NCBI RefSeq assembly: GCF_002262885.1 | Contig: NZ_NKYF01000010.1 | Coordinates: forward strand, 124,001 to 188,000 | Length of the DNA stretch: 64,000 bases | DNA from: Pseudonocardia sp. MH-G8 | GTDB taxonomy: Bacteria > Actinomycetota > Actinomycetes > Mycobacteriales > Pseudonocardiaceae | Reading direction: 5' to 3' | In this document: one piece after another, positions 7,383-13,385 of the stretch | Position numbering within the stretch: the stretch's first letter is position 1 | Layout: the number at the start of each line of letters is the position of its first letter | Position numbers and translations under genes: made by a program | The notes under the pieces: model-generated | Told to the model about the DNA's origin: nothing | Databases searched by the model: none | Seen by the model: only the letters and a program-made list of their open reading frames with translations

Positions 7383-8389
7383 GACGCACGCGGGGTAGCC
7401 CCGGCCCGCGCGGCATCGGTGGCGGGTCGGGCGGCGGCGGGACGGGCGCGGATGGTGCGGGGGCGCTCGGCACCGGTGCGTAGGCCGTTGCGGACGGTGC
7501 GCAACACCTCTTGCTCGGTGCACCCACACGGCCCGGTGATCATGTGGTGTGCGGCGTGGTGCAGAGCTGAGGCGGCTGTAGCCGAGGGGAGCAGCCCGGC
7601 CCCGACCAGCTGTCCGAGCGCTACCGCGGCCACGAACAACGTGCTCGTGTGGGTGTTCGACGGGGCTGCTGCCACTCGCTTCTGCTCTCCCTCGATGGCG
7701 GCGGTCACGTAGCGGGGAAGCCGTAGAGAGCCGATCTCAGGGGCCGCTGAGGTGGCTGCTGGCGGCCTGGGACGTAGCCGCTCGACCAACCAGCCCGGCA
7801 ATTCAGCCGGGCTCCGATCGTCGGTGAGCCGATATGTCCCGTCCGGGGTGTTCGAACCGGGAGCGACGACGTAGCCGCCGTGGGCGCGGGTGTCGACCTT
7901 CCACCCGAGCCCGCGGCCGGTCTCGCCCTCGGTGTTGCGCAGCTCCACGCCGGCCGGGGCGCGGAAGTAGAGGTGGGTGCCGCCGCGTGCGGTCGACACT
8001 GTGCGGGTGTCGGCGGGGACGGGGTGCCCTGCGTCGGCACAGACCAGGGCGAACACGTCGTGCCCATCCCGCGCCCCCCTGCGGCTCCAGCCCGTAGGGG
8101 GTACGTCCTCGGGTGCCTTCGGGGTGTCCAGGTCGACCACCACCAGCCCGGCCGGCCCGCACGGCAACCCGACGTTGTAGGGCGCGCGGGTCCAGGCAGC
8201 GCGGATCAAGCCCGGGTCGGTGGTGGCGCGCTGTTCCCACCCCAGATGCCCGCCCGCGCAGACTCCGGTGCCGGGACAACGAGAGACCGGGTGCAGGGCG
8301 GGACGCTTGGTGCCGGGCACCAGCGGGAACACCGACCAGCCGAACTCGGCCACGGCGAGCGCGACCCGTAGCAGCGATTCGGCGCTCAC
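7379..8389 (-). CDS. Bifunctional DNA primase/polymerase (prim-pol) domain protein
   Basis: This 336-aa protein begins with the prim-pol N-terminal block (ALAVAEFGWSVFPLVPGTKRPALH). It continues with the metal-binding DxD (LVVVDLDTPKAPED), the ARGGTHLYFRAP motif and HGGYVVAPGSN, all hallmarks of the archaeo-eukaryotic-type prim-pol superfamily. In AICEs this enzyme primes replication together with the neighbouring helicase, to which it is coupled by an ATGA overlap. It also overlaps the upstream lipoprotein gene. A degenerate copy of its first domain occurs at 10.7-10.8 kb. Confidence 0.92.
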   Translation of the reverse strand: MSAESLLRVALAVAEFGWSVFPLVPGTKRPALHPVSRCPGTGVCAGGHLGWEQRATTDPGLIRAAWTRAPYNVGLPCGPAGLVVVDLDTPKAPEDVPPTGWSRRGARDGHDVFALVCADAGHPVPADTRTVSTARGGTHLYFRAPAGVELRNTEGETGRGLGWKVDTRAHGGYVVAPGSNTPDGTYRLTDDRSPAELPGWLVERLRPRPPAATSAAPEIGSLRLPRYVTAAIEGEQKRVAAAPSNTHTSTLFVAAVALGQLVGAGLLPSATAASALHHAAHHMITGPCGCTEQEVLRTVRNGLRTGAERPRTIRARPAAARPATDAARAGATPRAS

Positions 8390-9150
8390 CGCTGCTCACC
8401 ACCCGCGGGGCAGGTGTTGAGCAGCGCGACCAGCCCGGCGTGCTCGTCAGCGTCGATGGCCAGGCGGTAGGTGTGCTTGGTGGCGACGTAGGCGGCGGCG
8501 TAGCCGCACCAGGCGTCCCGGTGGGGTGGGCGCCAGCGGGCGGGGTCGTCGTCGCTCTTGCTGCCGTTGATGTGGGCGGATACCGCGAGCAGGTTCGCCG
8601 GGTCGTTGAAGAACCGCACCCGCTGCTCGCGGGTCCACCCGCGGGCGCCGGAGCGAGTGGCCTCCGCGGGCGCGACGCGGTGGTCGATCTCGATCCCGTC
8701 CGCGGTGGGAACGCTCTGCCCGTCGTAGACGCTGCGCCAACGCCCGCCGGTGACTGCGCAGTCCTCGCCGGTGGTCACGTCGTGGCCGTCGCGGATCAGG
8801 ACCCGTTCCCGGGTGCTGCAGCCCTCCCGGGTGCGCCAACCGCCCCACTGGTCGCGGTCGTAGTGGGCGCCGGTGTCCTCCACACGGACCGGCAGCGCGG
8901 CGAGCAGTTCCCACGCGTGGGTCGGATCCGCTGGCGGTCCACCCTGCTCCGCTTCGCCCGAGCCCGTCGGGTGGCCGTGGGTCAGGTCAGCCCCTGTGGC
9001 AGCGCTGGGAAGGGTGATCACCGGTGTGGAGCCGAGCGCTGTGACTGGTCCCAGCCCGGTGGTGCAGGCGGTGCCGGTGAGCACGAGCGCGGCCGTGAGC
9101 GCGGCGGTGGCTGCGGCGCGGGCGTGTCGGGTCGGGTTCGTGCCCATCAC
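8386..9150 (-). CDS. Secreted lipoprotein with HNH (DUF1524/GmrSD C-terminal) nuclease domain
   Basis: This 254-aa protein has an export signal with a lipobox-like TGTAC near residues 24-28, so it is probably anchored outside the membrane. The C-terminal DUF1524-type HNH fold shows IEIDHRVAPAEA, FFNDPANLLAVSAHINGSKSD and WRPPHRDAWCGYAA, the standard His-Asn-His layout. Such small secreted HNH proteins are common in actinomycetes, but finding one inside the replication operon is less expected. It may degrade extracellular DNA or process DNA during mating; the target is unknown. Confidence 0.82.
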   Translation of the reverse strand: MMGTNPTRHARAAATAALTAALVLTGTACTTGLGPVTALGSTPVITLPSAATGADLTHGHPTGSGEAEQGGPPADPTHAWELLAALPVRVEDTGAHYDRDQWGGWRTREGCSTRERVLIRDGHDVTTGEDCAVTGGRWRSVYDGQSVPTADGIEIDHRVAPAEATRSGARGWTREQRVRFFNDPANLLAVSAHINGSKSDDDPARWRPPHRDAWCGYAAAYVATKHTYRLAIDADEHAGLVALLNTCPAGGEQR

Positions 9151-9458
9151 CGGTCACCTGCCCGCTTCACCCGAGCGGCGATCGTCTTCTCGCCGCGCAT
9201 CATCGCGGCTACGGCGCGGTGGTGTCCGTCGGCGAGGTAGTAGCGGCCCTGGTGCTCGACGACGTAGACGTCTGCGCCGACGCCTTTGCGGGCGTACTGG
9301 TCGGCCCGGCGCTGGCTCAGGTAGCCGCCGAGGTTGGTGGACACCAGCTTGTCCACGGGCACCTTCTTGCGCGGGGCGCGGCGCCAGCTCGCCGACGTCC
9401 AGCCCGGGCCCTGCCCGAGGTCGGGCATGCCGTTGGTCCTCTCGTTGAACCAGCTCAC
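9147..9458 (-). CDS. ParB/sulfiredoxin-like nuclease-fold protein
   Basis: This 103-aa protein contains VPVDKLVSTNLGGYL, then YYLADGHHRAVAAMMRGEKTIAARV, i.e. the (A)DGHHR core of ParB-like nuclease domains. It is a stand-alone domain with no helix-turn-helix, so it is not a plasmid partition ParB. The GTG start at 9458 overlaps the upstream stop, which fits the strict 4-bp overlaps of this operon. It might act on nucleotides or DNA; no substrate is evident. Confidence 0.75.
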   Translation of the reverse strand: MSWFNERTNGMPDLGQGPGWTSASWRRAPRKKVPVDKLVSTNLGGYLSQRRADQYARKGVGADVYVVEHQGRYYLADGHHRAVAAMMRGEKTIAARVKRAGDR

Positions 9459-9943
9459 AGGGCACTCCCGGACAGCCGTCGGGAGGTGGCGAGTCGGGCG
9501 GTGAGCGCGTCGAGTCGGCGCTCGTGACGGGCGAGGATCGACGCCGCGCGCGACCACGAGGAGTCGACGTCCAGCGGGCTGCGCCACGCGCGGGCCAGGC
9601 GCCGGTGTTCGTCGATGTCGTAGGCCGAGTTGTGCCGGGCTGTCCGTCGGGCGGAGCCGTTGCCAGCGCCGAGGTGGCAGGTGAGGACCCAGTGTTGGGC
9701 AGCGGCCCCGGCGAGGAACCCGATCAGGAACGCCTCGGCGTTGGCCGCGGTCATCGGGCACCGGCCGCGGCGGCACTCGCCGTCAGAGATCCCACCGAAG
9801 ATGCCGACCGTGAAGGCCATGTGGCGGATCGGGATGCCGCCGTGGTGCCAGACGATGCCGTGACCGACCTCGTGCGCGGCGACCTCCAGCCGGCGAGGGT
9901 CGACACCGGATTCGAGGGCTGCGGCGATCGCGGCGGGCATCAC
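9455..9943 (-). CDS. Zinc metallopeptidase-like protein (HEVGH)
   Basis: The 162-aa product has HEVGHGIVWHHGG at residues about 24-36, an HExxH zinc site as in the M41 (FtsH) peptidase domain, followed by a Cys-containing loop (DGECRRGRC). There is no AAA module or membrane anchor, so it would be a small cytoplasmic peptidase. It sits in the AICE operon with 4-bp overlaps on both sides. Similar small HEXXH proteins are annotated in other actinomycete elements, without known role. Confidence 0.7.
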   Translation of the reverse strand: MMPAAIAAALESGVDPRRLEVAAHEVGHGIVWHHGGIPIRHMAFTVGIFGGISDGECRRGRCPMTAANAEAFLIGFLAGAAAQHWVLTCHLGAGNGSARRTARHNSAYDIDEHRRLARAWRSPLDVDSSWSRAASILARHERRLDALTARLATSRRLSGSAL

Positions 9944-10161
9944 CGCTCACCACCAGCGCGACGACGCCGTTGCTGGCGGCCGTGCTGCTGGCCGTGTTGG
10001 TGGTGGAAGCCGCCGGGGCCGGGGGTGTCGATCGAGGTGGTGCGGCGGGTGAGGTTGTGGGTGATCGGGCCGATCTTGATCGCGAACGACCAGCGGCCGG
10101 CCTGGGTGATGGTGGCCCGCAGCGGGCCGAACCGGTAGGTCTTTCGGGCGCGGAAGCGCAT
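9940..10161 (-). CDS. DUF4236-like small protein
   Basis: This 73-aa product begins MRFRARKTYRFGPLRATITQAGRWSFAIKIG and contains RRTTSIDTPGPGG. That order (basic F-R-R start, G-P-L-R, glycine-rich strand, T-TPGTG-like turn) resembles DUF4236. I chose the ATG at 10161 because AGGAG lies 6 bases upstream; the in-frame ATG at 10167 touches that Shine-Dalgarno. A histidine-rich tail (HHQHGQQHG) is odd and might bind metal. A 19-codon ORF (10161-10220) bridges it to the upstream gene and may only serve translational coupling. Confidence 0.6.
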   Translation of the reverse strand: MRFRARKTYRFGPLRATITQAGRWSFAIKIGPITHNLTRRTTSIDTPGPGGFHHQHGQQHGRQQRRRRAGGER

Positions 10162-10216
10162 CAGCATCTCCTGGGCGTGTGCTCGGCGTAGGTGCTCGGT
10201 GGTGTCGGTGTGCTGG

Positions 10217-10489
10217 TCATCGGGTGGAGAAGTCGTCGCAGCCGCACACGAGCGGGCCCTCGAAGTCGTGGGCGTGGAACCGCTCGACGCGGCCGGCGTG
10301 CGTGCAGTTGCGCCACGAGTCGCCGCCGTAGCGGCCTGACCGCGCCCGGCACTCGACGTGCACTCCGGAGTGGTGCAGGGCGGCCAGGCGTTCCTGGGCG
10401 CGCTGGTCGCCCTCCTTGCGTCGGATGCGGCACTGCTCGGCGTAGGGCAGGCCTTGGAGGTGGTGGGGAAGTTCGACGTAGTTGCTCAT
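10217..10489 (-). CDS. Small AICE protein of unknown function
   Basis: This 90-aa protein (starts MSNYVELPHHLQGLPY) is rich in Arg, His and Cys, with possible metal ligands in HVECRAR, NCTHAGRVERFHAH and VCGCDD. No family is recognised. It overlaps the upstream chimeric ORF by 4 bp, so it is a regular member of the operon. Confidence 0.6.
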   Translation of the reverse strand: MSNYVELPHHLQGLPYAEQCRIRRKEGDQRAQERLAALHHSGVHVECRARSGRYGGDSWRNCTHAGRVERFHAHDFEGPLVCGCDDFSTR

Positions 10490-10800
10490 CGGGTCACCTG
10501 GGTGTCGTGGCAGTCGATGCAGGCGCCCAGGGAGGTGGGCACGCAGTAGCCGACGTCGCGGCGACAGCGCGGGCAGTGCCGTCTCGCGGCCAGGGCGCGG
10601 GCGAGCGCCCGGAGTTGGGCCGGGGTGGCGACGCGTTTCGCCGCCAGATCAGCGGGGTCGTAGAGCAGGCCGTAGTTGCGGGGGAGTTCCTCTCGCCGTG
10701 CAGGGCGGGCCGCTTCGTGCCCGGCCGGAGCGGGGAACACCGGCCAACCTCGCCTGGCGATCCCCAGCGCGATATCCAGGAGTTCGACCGTGCCACTCAT
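10486..10800 (-). CDS. Chimeric ORF: prim-pol N-terminal remnant joined to zinc-binding RRQRL-type tail
   Basis: This 104-aa ORF starts with a truncated prim-pol beginning (LLDIALGIARRGWPVFPAP). The next prim-pol motif, GTKRPALHGER, is present but in another frame, so a small frameshift lies at about 10.73 kb. The ORF then continues as LLYDPADLAAKRVATPAQL...CPRCRRDVGYCVPTSLGACIDC, nearly the same as the C-terminal half of the Zn-binding protein at 11756-12169. It looks like a recombination scar that created an open fusion; whether the protein works is unknown. Overlaps (ATGA) with both neighbours are intact. Confidence 0.65.
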   Translation of the reverse strand: MSGTVELLDIALGIARRGWPVFPAPAGHEAARPARREELPRNYGLLYDPADLAAKRVATPAQLRALARALAARRHCPRCRRDVGYCVPTSLGACIDCHDTQVTR

Positions 10801-11759
10801 GCCGCGACCGCCGTGGTCATCGTCAGGGCAGCGCGGGCGCGTTCGCCGAGCCAGCGGGCGATGCCGACGGGCACGGCGTTGCCGATCTGCCGCTTCACGT
10901 CCTCGCTGTTGCCACGGAACGTGTAGGTGTCGGGGAAGCCCTGAGCTCGGGCGCACTCGCGGTTGGACAGCAGCCGGTGATGCTGCACACCGTCGATCAC
11001 CTGCGCGACGGCGTGGTGGTTGCCGCCGGCGGTGACGGTGGCGATCGGATGCGCGTCGGCGCGGCGGGCCTTCGCGTGGCGTCGGTAAGTGACCAGGTGC
11101 GGCACACCCTCGTCAGTGATGCTGTCGATCTGGTCTGCGACATACAGCCGCCGCGTGACCGGCCGGCCCGGGTGCGGGTCGAGGATGGCCGAGGCCATCA
11201 CCGGCGCCATGGCGGGCGGGGCGAGGTCCAGTTCGATCCCGTCGCGGGTGGCGACGATGAACAGCCTCAGGCGGTACTGGGCGTGACCGAAGTCAGCGGC
11301 GTCGAGCACCAGCACCTGCATGCGGTAGCCGAGCGCGCGCAGGCCGTCGAGCCACCAGGGGTAGAGCACCCAGTCCAAGAACTCGACCACGTTCTCGATG
11401 AAGATCACCGGGTAGGCATGCACCTCGGCGGCGGCGATCACGGCGTACGCGGTGGCCCGGTCGATCGCCCCCGCATCCTGCCTCTTGAGTTCCTGCTCCA
11501 CGGACTGCTTCTGACGGCCACCGGCGCGCGCCTGCCACCGGCACGACGGCGAAGCCCACAGCACGTCGGTCGACGGGTAGGCGCGCCAGTCGACCTCGCT
11601 CAGGTTCGCGATCCGGTGCTCGGTGTCAGGGTGGTTGTCCTGGTGGGTCGCGACCGCCAGCGGCCAGTGGTTCGCCGCCACGGACACGTCCAGCCCGGCT
11701 TGGGTCAGCCCCTCGGTCGCGCCGCCGCCACCCGAGAACAGGTCGGTTACGTCGCTCAT
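10797..11759 (-). CDS. DNA (cytosine-5) methyltransferase
   Basis: This 320-aa C5-methyltransferase has motif I DLFSGGGGATEGLTQAG, motif IV WASPSCRWQ (Pro-Ser-Cys in place of Pro-Pro-Cys, catalytic Cys retained), motif VI ENVVEF, motif VIII QYRLRLF, motif IX RECARAQGFPDTY and motif X QIGNAVPVGIARWLG. It methylates cytosine in an unknown target. No restriction enzyme is adjacent, so it is probably an orphan that protects the element from host restriction during transfer. The ATG at 11759 overlaps the upstream gene by 4 bp. Confidence 0.93.
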   Translation of the reverse strand: MSDVTDLFSGGGGATEGLTQAGLDVSVAANHWPLAVATHQDNHPDTEHRIANLSEVDWRAYPSTDVLWASPSCRWQARAGGRQKQSVEQELKRQDAGAIDRATAYAVIAAAEVHAYPVIFIENVVEFLDWVLYPWWLDGLRALGYRMQVLVLDAADFGHAQYRLRLFIVATRDGIELDLAPPAMAPVMASAILDPHPGRPVTRRLYVADQIDSITDEGVPHLVTYRRHAKARRADAHPIATVTAGGNHHAVAQVIDGVQHHRLLSNRECARAQGFPDTYTFRGNSEDVKRQIGNAVPVGIARWLGERARAALTMTTAVAA

Positions 11760-12169
11760 GCCGCACCCCGCACGGGCTCGTTGGGCCGAACGGATGAGGT
11801 CGGGTAGTGGCACTCGATGCATTCGCCGAGGGAGGTCGGGATGCAGTAGCCGACGTCGCGCCGGCATGCGGAGCACCACCGCCGCGCGGCGAGCGCCCGC
11901 CCAAGCGCGACCAGTTGCGCCGCCGTCGCGACCCGTTTGGGGGCGAGGTCGGCGGGGTCGTAGAGCAGCCCGCGGCGGCGCCCGCCCCGGCACACGATCT
12001 GCGCGACCGGCTGCGCCCCGCCCGGCGCGAGGCCGTGCTCACGCATCTGGCGGCGGGTCAGCAGCCCGGGCGGGGCGGCGCGCCACCGCCACGTCGGCAG
12101 GCCGTCCTGCATCCACGCGGTGGGCTGCCACCCCCACCGTTGGGTCATCACCCCGCACCGCGGGCTCAT
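11756..12169 (-). CDS. RRQRL-motif zinc-binding protein
   Basis: This 137-aa product has an N-terminal TRRQMREHGLAPGG segment, the family's RRQRL-like motif. It continues with GLLYDPADLAPKRVATAAQL and a C-terminal zinc ribbon CSACRRDVGYC...CIEC. Such proteins are recurrent, uncharacterised members of actinomycete mobile elements. The start at 12169 overlaps the upstream stop (ATGA). The same C-terminal half is repeated in the chimeric ORF at 10486-10800, so this is the likely intact parent. Confidence 0.75.
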   Translation of the reverse strand: MSPRCGVMTQRWGWQPTAWMQDGLPTWRWRAAPPGLLTRRQMREHGLAPGGAQPVAQIVCRGGRRRGLLYDPADLAPKRVATAAQLVALGRALAARRWCSACRRDVGYCIPTSLGECIECHYPTSSVRPNEPVRGAA

Positions 12170-12390
12170 GCCCGGCATCCCTTGCGCATGGGGCAGTCGC
12201 TGCACTCGTTCCCGGTCGCGGGCAGCAGGCAGTAGCCGGGAGTCAGGACCCAGCCCCAGCCTCGGCAGACTCGGCAGCCCTCCCCGCGGCACGAACCGCA
12301 GGTCTGGGTGTCGGATCCGTCCGGCTTGGTCATGAGCGCGTTCTTCGCCGCCCACCAGCCCGCATGGCTGTGCTTCTTCCTGGCGGTCAC
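12166..12390 (-). CDS. Small cysteine-rich protein (three CxxC pairs)
   Basis: This 74-aa ORF begins with GTG at 12390, whose GTGA overlaps the preceding stop. It carries CGSCRGEGCRVCRGWGW, reminiscent of one DnaJ-type CxxCxGxG repeat, and a C-terminal CSDCPMRKGC. It probably binds one or two zinc ions or an iron-sulphur centre. It keeps the operon's overlap pattern on both sides, which supports it as a real gene. Confidence 0.65.
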   Translation of the reverse strand: MTARKKHSHAGWWAAKNALMTKPDGSDTQTCGSCRGEGCRVCRGWGWVLTPGYCLLPATGNECSDCPMRKGCRA

Positions 12391-12809
12391 GCTGCACCGC
12401 CTTGCCCGGCGCGGAGGTGGTGAGCGCGAGCGATCGCGCCGGCCAGCAGGCCGCGCTGTTCGTCCTCGTCGCAGATCGCCGCGGCGCGGGCGGCGGCGTT
12501 CAGGGCGTCGAGCCACGCGCCGCGGTGGGTGTCCTGGTAGTCGGCCCGGTCGGTGCTGGACCAGTCCAGGTGCGCCACCAGCGCGGCGGCGTACTCGGCC
12601 GATGACGGGTCGACCGGCTCCACCGTCGGGAGGGTCGGGAGCCTGAGCCCGGTCGGGGTGTGCACGACGGTGAACCCGCCGGTGAACCGGTCCTCGGCCA
12701 TCTCCGCGACGATCACCAGCAGCGGGTGCGCCGTGGCCTGAGCCTGGCACTGGACCGGAACGGGGACCGGGTCCGTGTGGGTGTTGCTCTGCACGGTCAC
12801 GGTGATCAC
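12387..12809 (-). CDS. Conserved AICE hypothetical protein
   Basis: This 140-aa protein reads MITVTVQSNTHT..., with a central FTVVHTPTGLRLPTLPT and an acidic Asp/Ser-rich C-terminal half (AHLDWSSTDRADYQDTHRGAW). There is no signal, membrane segment or known motif. It lies between WhiB and the Cys-rich protein with 4-bp overlaps at both ends. Confidence 0.6.
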   Translation of the reverse strand: MITVTVQSNTHTDPVPVPVQCQAQATAHPLLVIVAEMAEDRFTGGFTVVHTPTGLRLPTLPTVEPVDPSSAEYAAALVAHLDWSSTDRADYQDTHRGAWLDALNAAARAAAICDEDEQRGLLAGAIARAHHLRAGQGGAA

Positions 12810-13117
12810 GCCGTCCTCGCCTTCCGGCCGCCGCGGCGGGCCTGCTCGCGTTCGTGCTCGGTGAGCCCTCCGGCGACGCCGTTCGGGATCCGGGCGAACG
12901 CCTCGGCGAGGCAGTCCGCGGTGACGGGGCAGCGGCGGCAGACCTTCTTGGCCGGCGCGGCCTGCCGGTCATGCGCCGGGGTTCCGGGCGCGGCGGTGGG
13001 GAAGAACAGGTCGGGGTCGTTGTCACGGCAGGCCGCGCGCTGCCGCCAGCGCGAGCCGGCGGGTTGGTTGGTGGGGTGGGTGGTGCGGTGGCGGGTGCTC
13101 ATCTGGTTGCTCTCCAT
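12806..13117 (-). CDS. WhiB-family iron-sulphur transcriptional regulator
   Basis: The 103-aa protein has the four WhiB cysteines (AACRDND, then VCRRCPVTADC), which hold a [4Fe-4S] cluster, followed by GVAGGLTEHERE, the family's G-[VI]-x-G-G turn, and a basic tail (RRGGRKAR) for DNA contact. An alternative ATG exists five codons later. It is the first gene of the downstream operon half and may regulate element genes in response to redox state or development. Confidence 0.92.
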   Translation of the reverse strand: MESNQMSTRHRTTHPTNQPAGSRWRQRAACRDNDPDLFFPTAAPGTPAHDRQAAPAKKVCRRCPVTADCLAEAFARIPNGVAGGLTEHEREQARRGGRKARTA

Positions 13118-13180
13118 CGCTGTCCGGCAGTACCGGAACGGTCACTATGAGTAGTCGAATGTGGGCGTGCGGAGGGAAGG

Positions 13181-13359
13181 GAGGGAGCCGCGAGGTGGCG
13201 GCTCGATCCCGTGATTTCCAGGGTTTGCGCTGGTCAGGACCGGGTGGGTCCCTGGCCTCCCTCAGGAGGGTTGGTGCTGGTCAGGTGAGGGAGGCGGGGC
13301 GAGGGAGGCGGTGAGGGAGAACTCCCTCGCTCGGCGTGACCTCCCTCGCCGCCTCCCTC
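13181..13359. repeat. GAGGGAG/CTCCCTC repeat cluster next to traB (candidate clt/TRS)
   Basis: The heptamer GAGGGAG occurs at 13181, 13287, 13301 and 13313. Its complement CTCCCTC occurs at 13257, 13322, 13341 and 13353, forming three direct copies followed by three inverted copies. The cluster lies in the only sizeable gap of this operon, directly after the traB/FtsK stop. In pSVH1-like systems TraB binds short repeats (TRS) in a non-coding clt locus beside traB, so this is the natural candidate; the heptamer itself differs from the known TRS. Confidence 0.6.
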
Positions 13360-13385
13360 CACCACCCCGCCCGTGCCGGTGACTG

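Noticed and set aside
9147-9458. Plasmid partition ParB
   Set aside because: Only the small ParB-like nuclease fold is present; no helix-turn-helix and no ParA neighbour.
13160-13385. Possible CRISPR array at the GAGGGAG repeats
   Set aside because: Units are 7 bp with irregular spacing and both orientations; there is no spacer structure.
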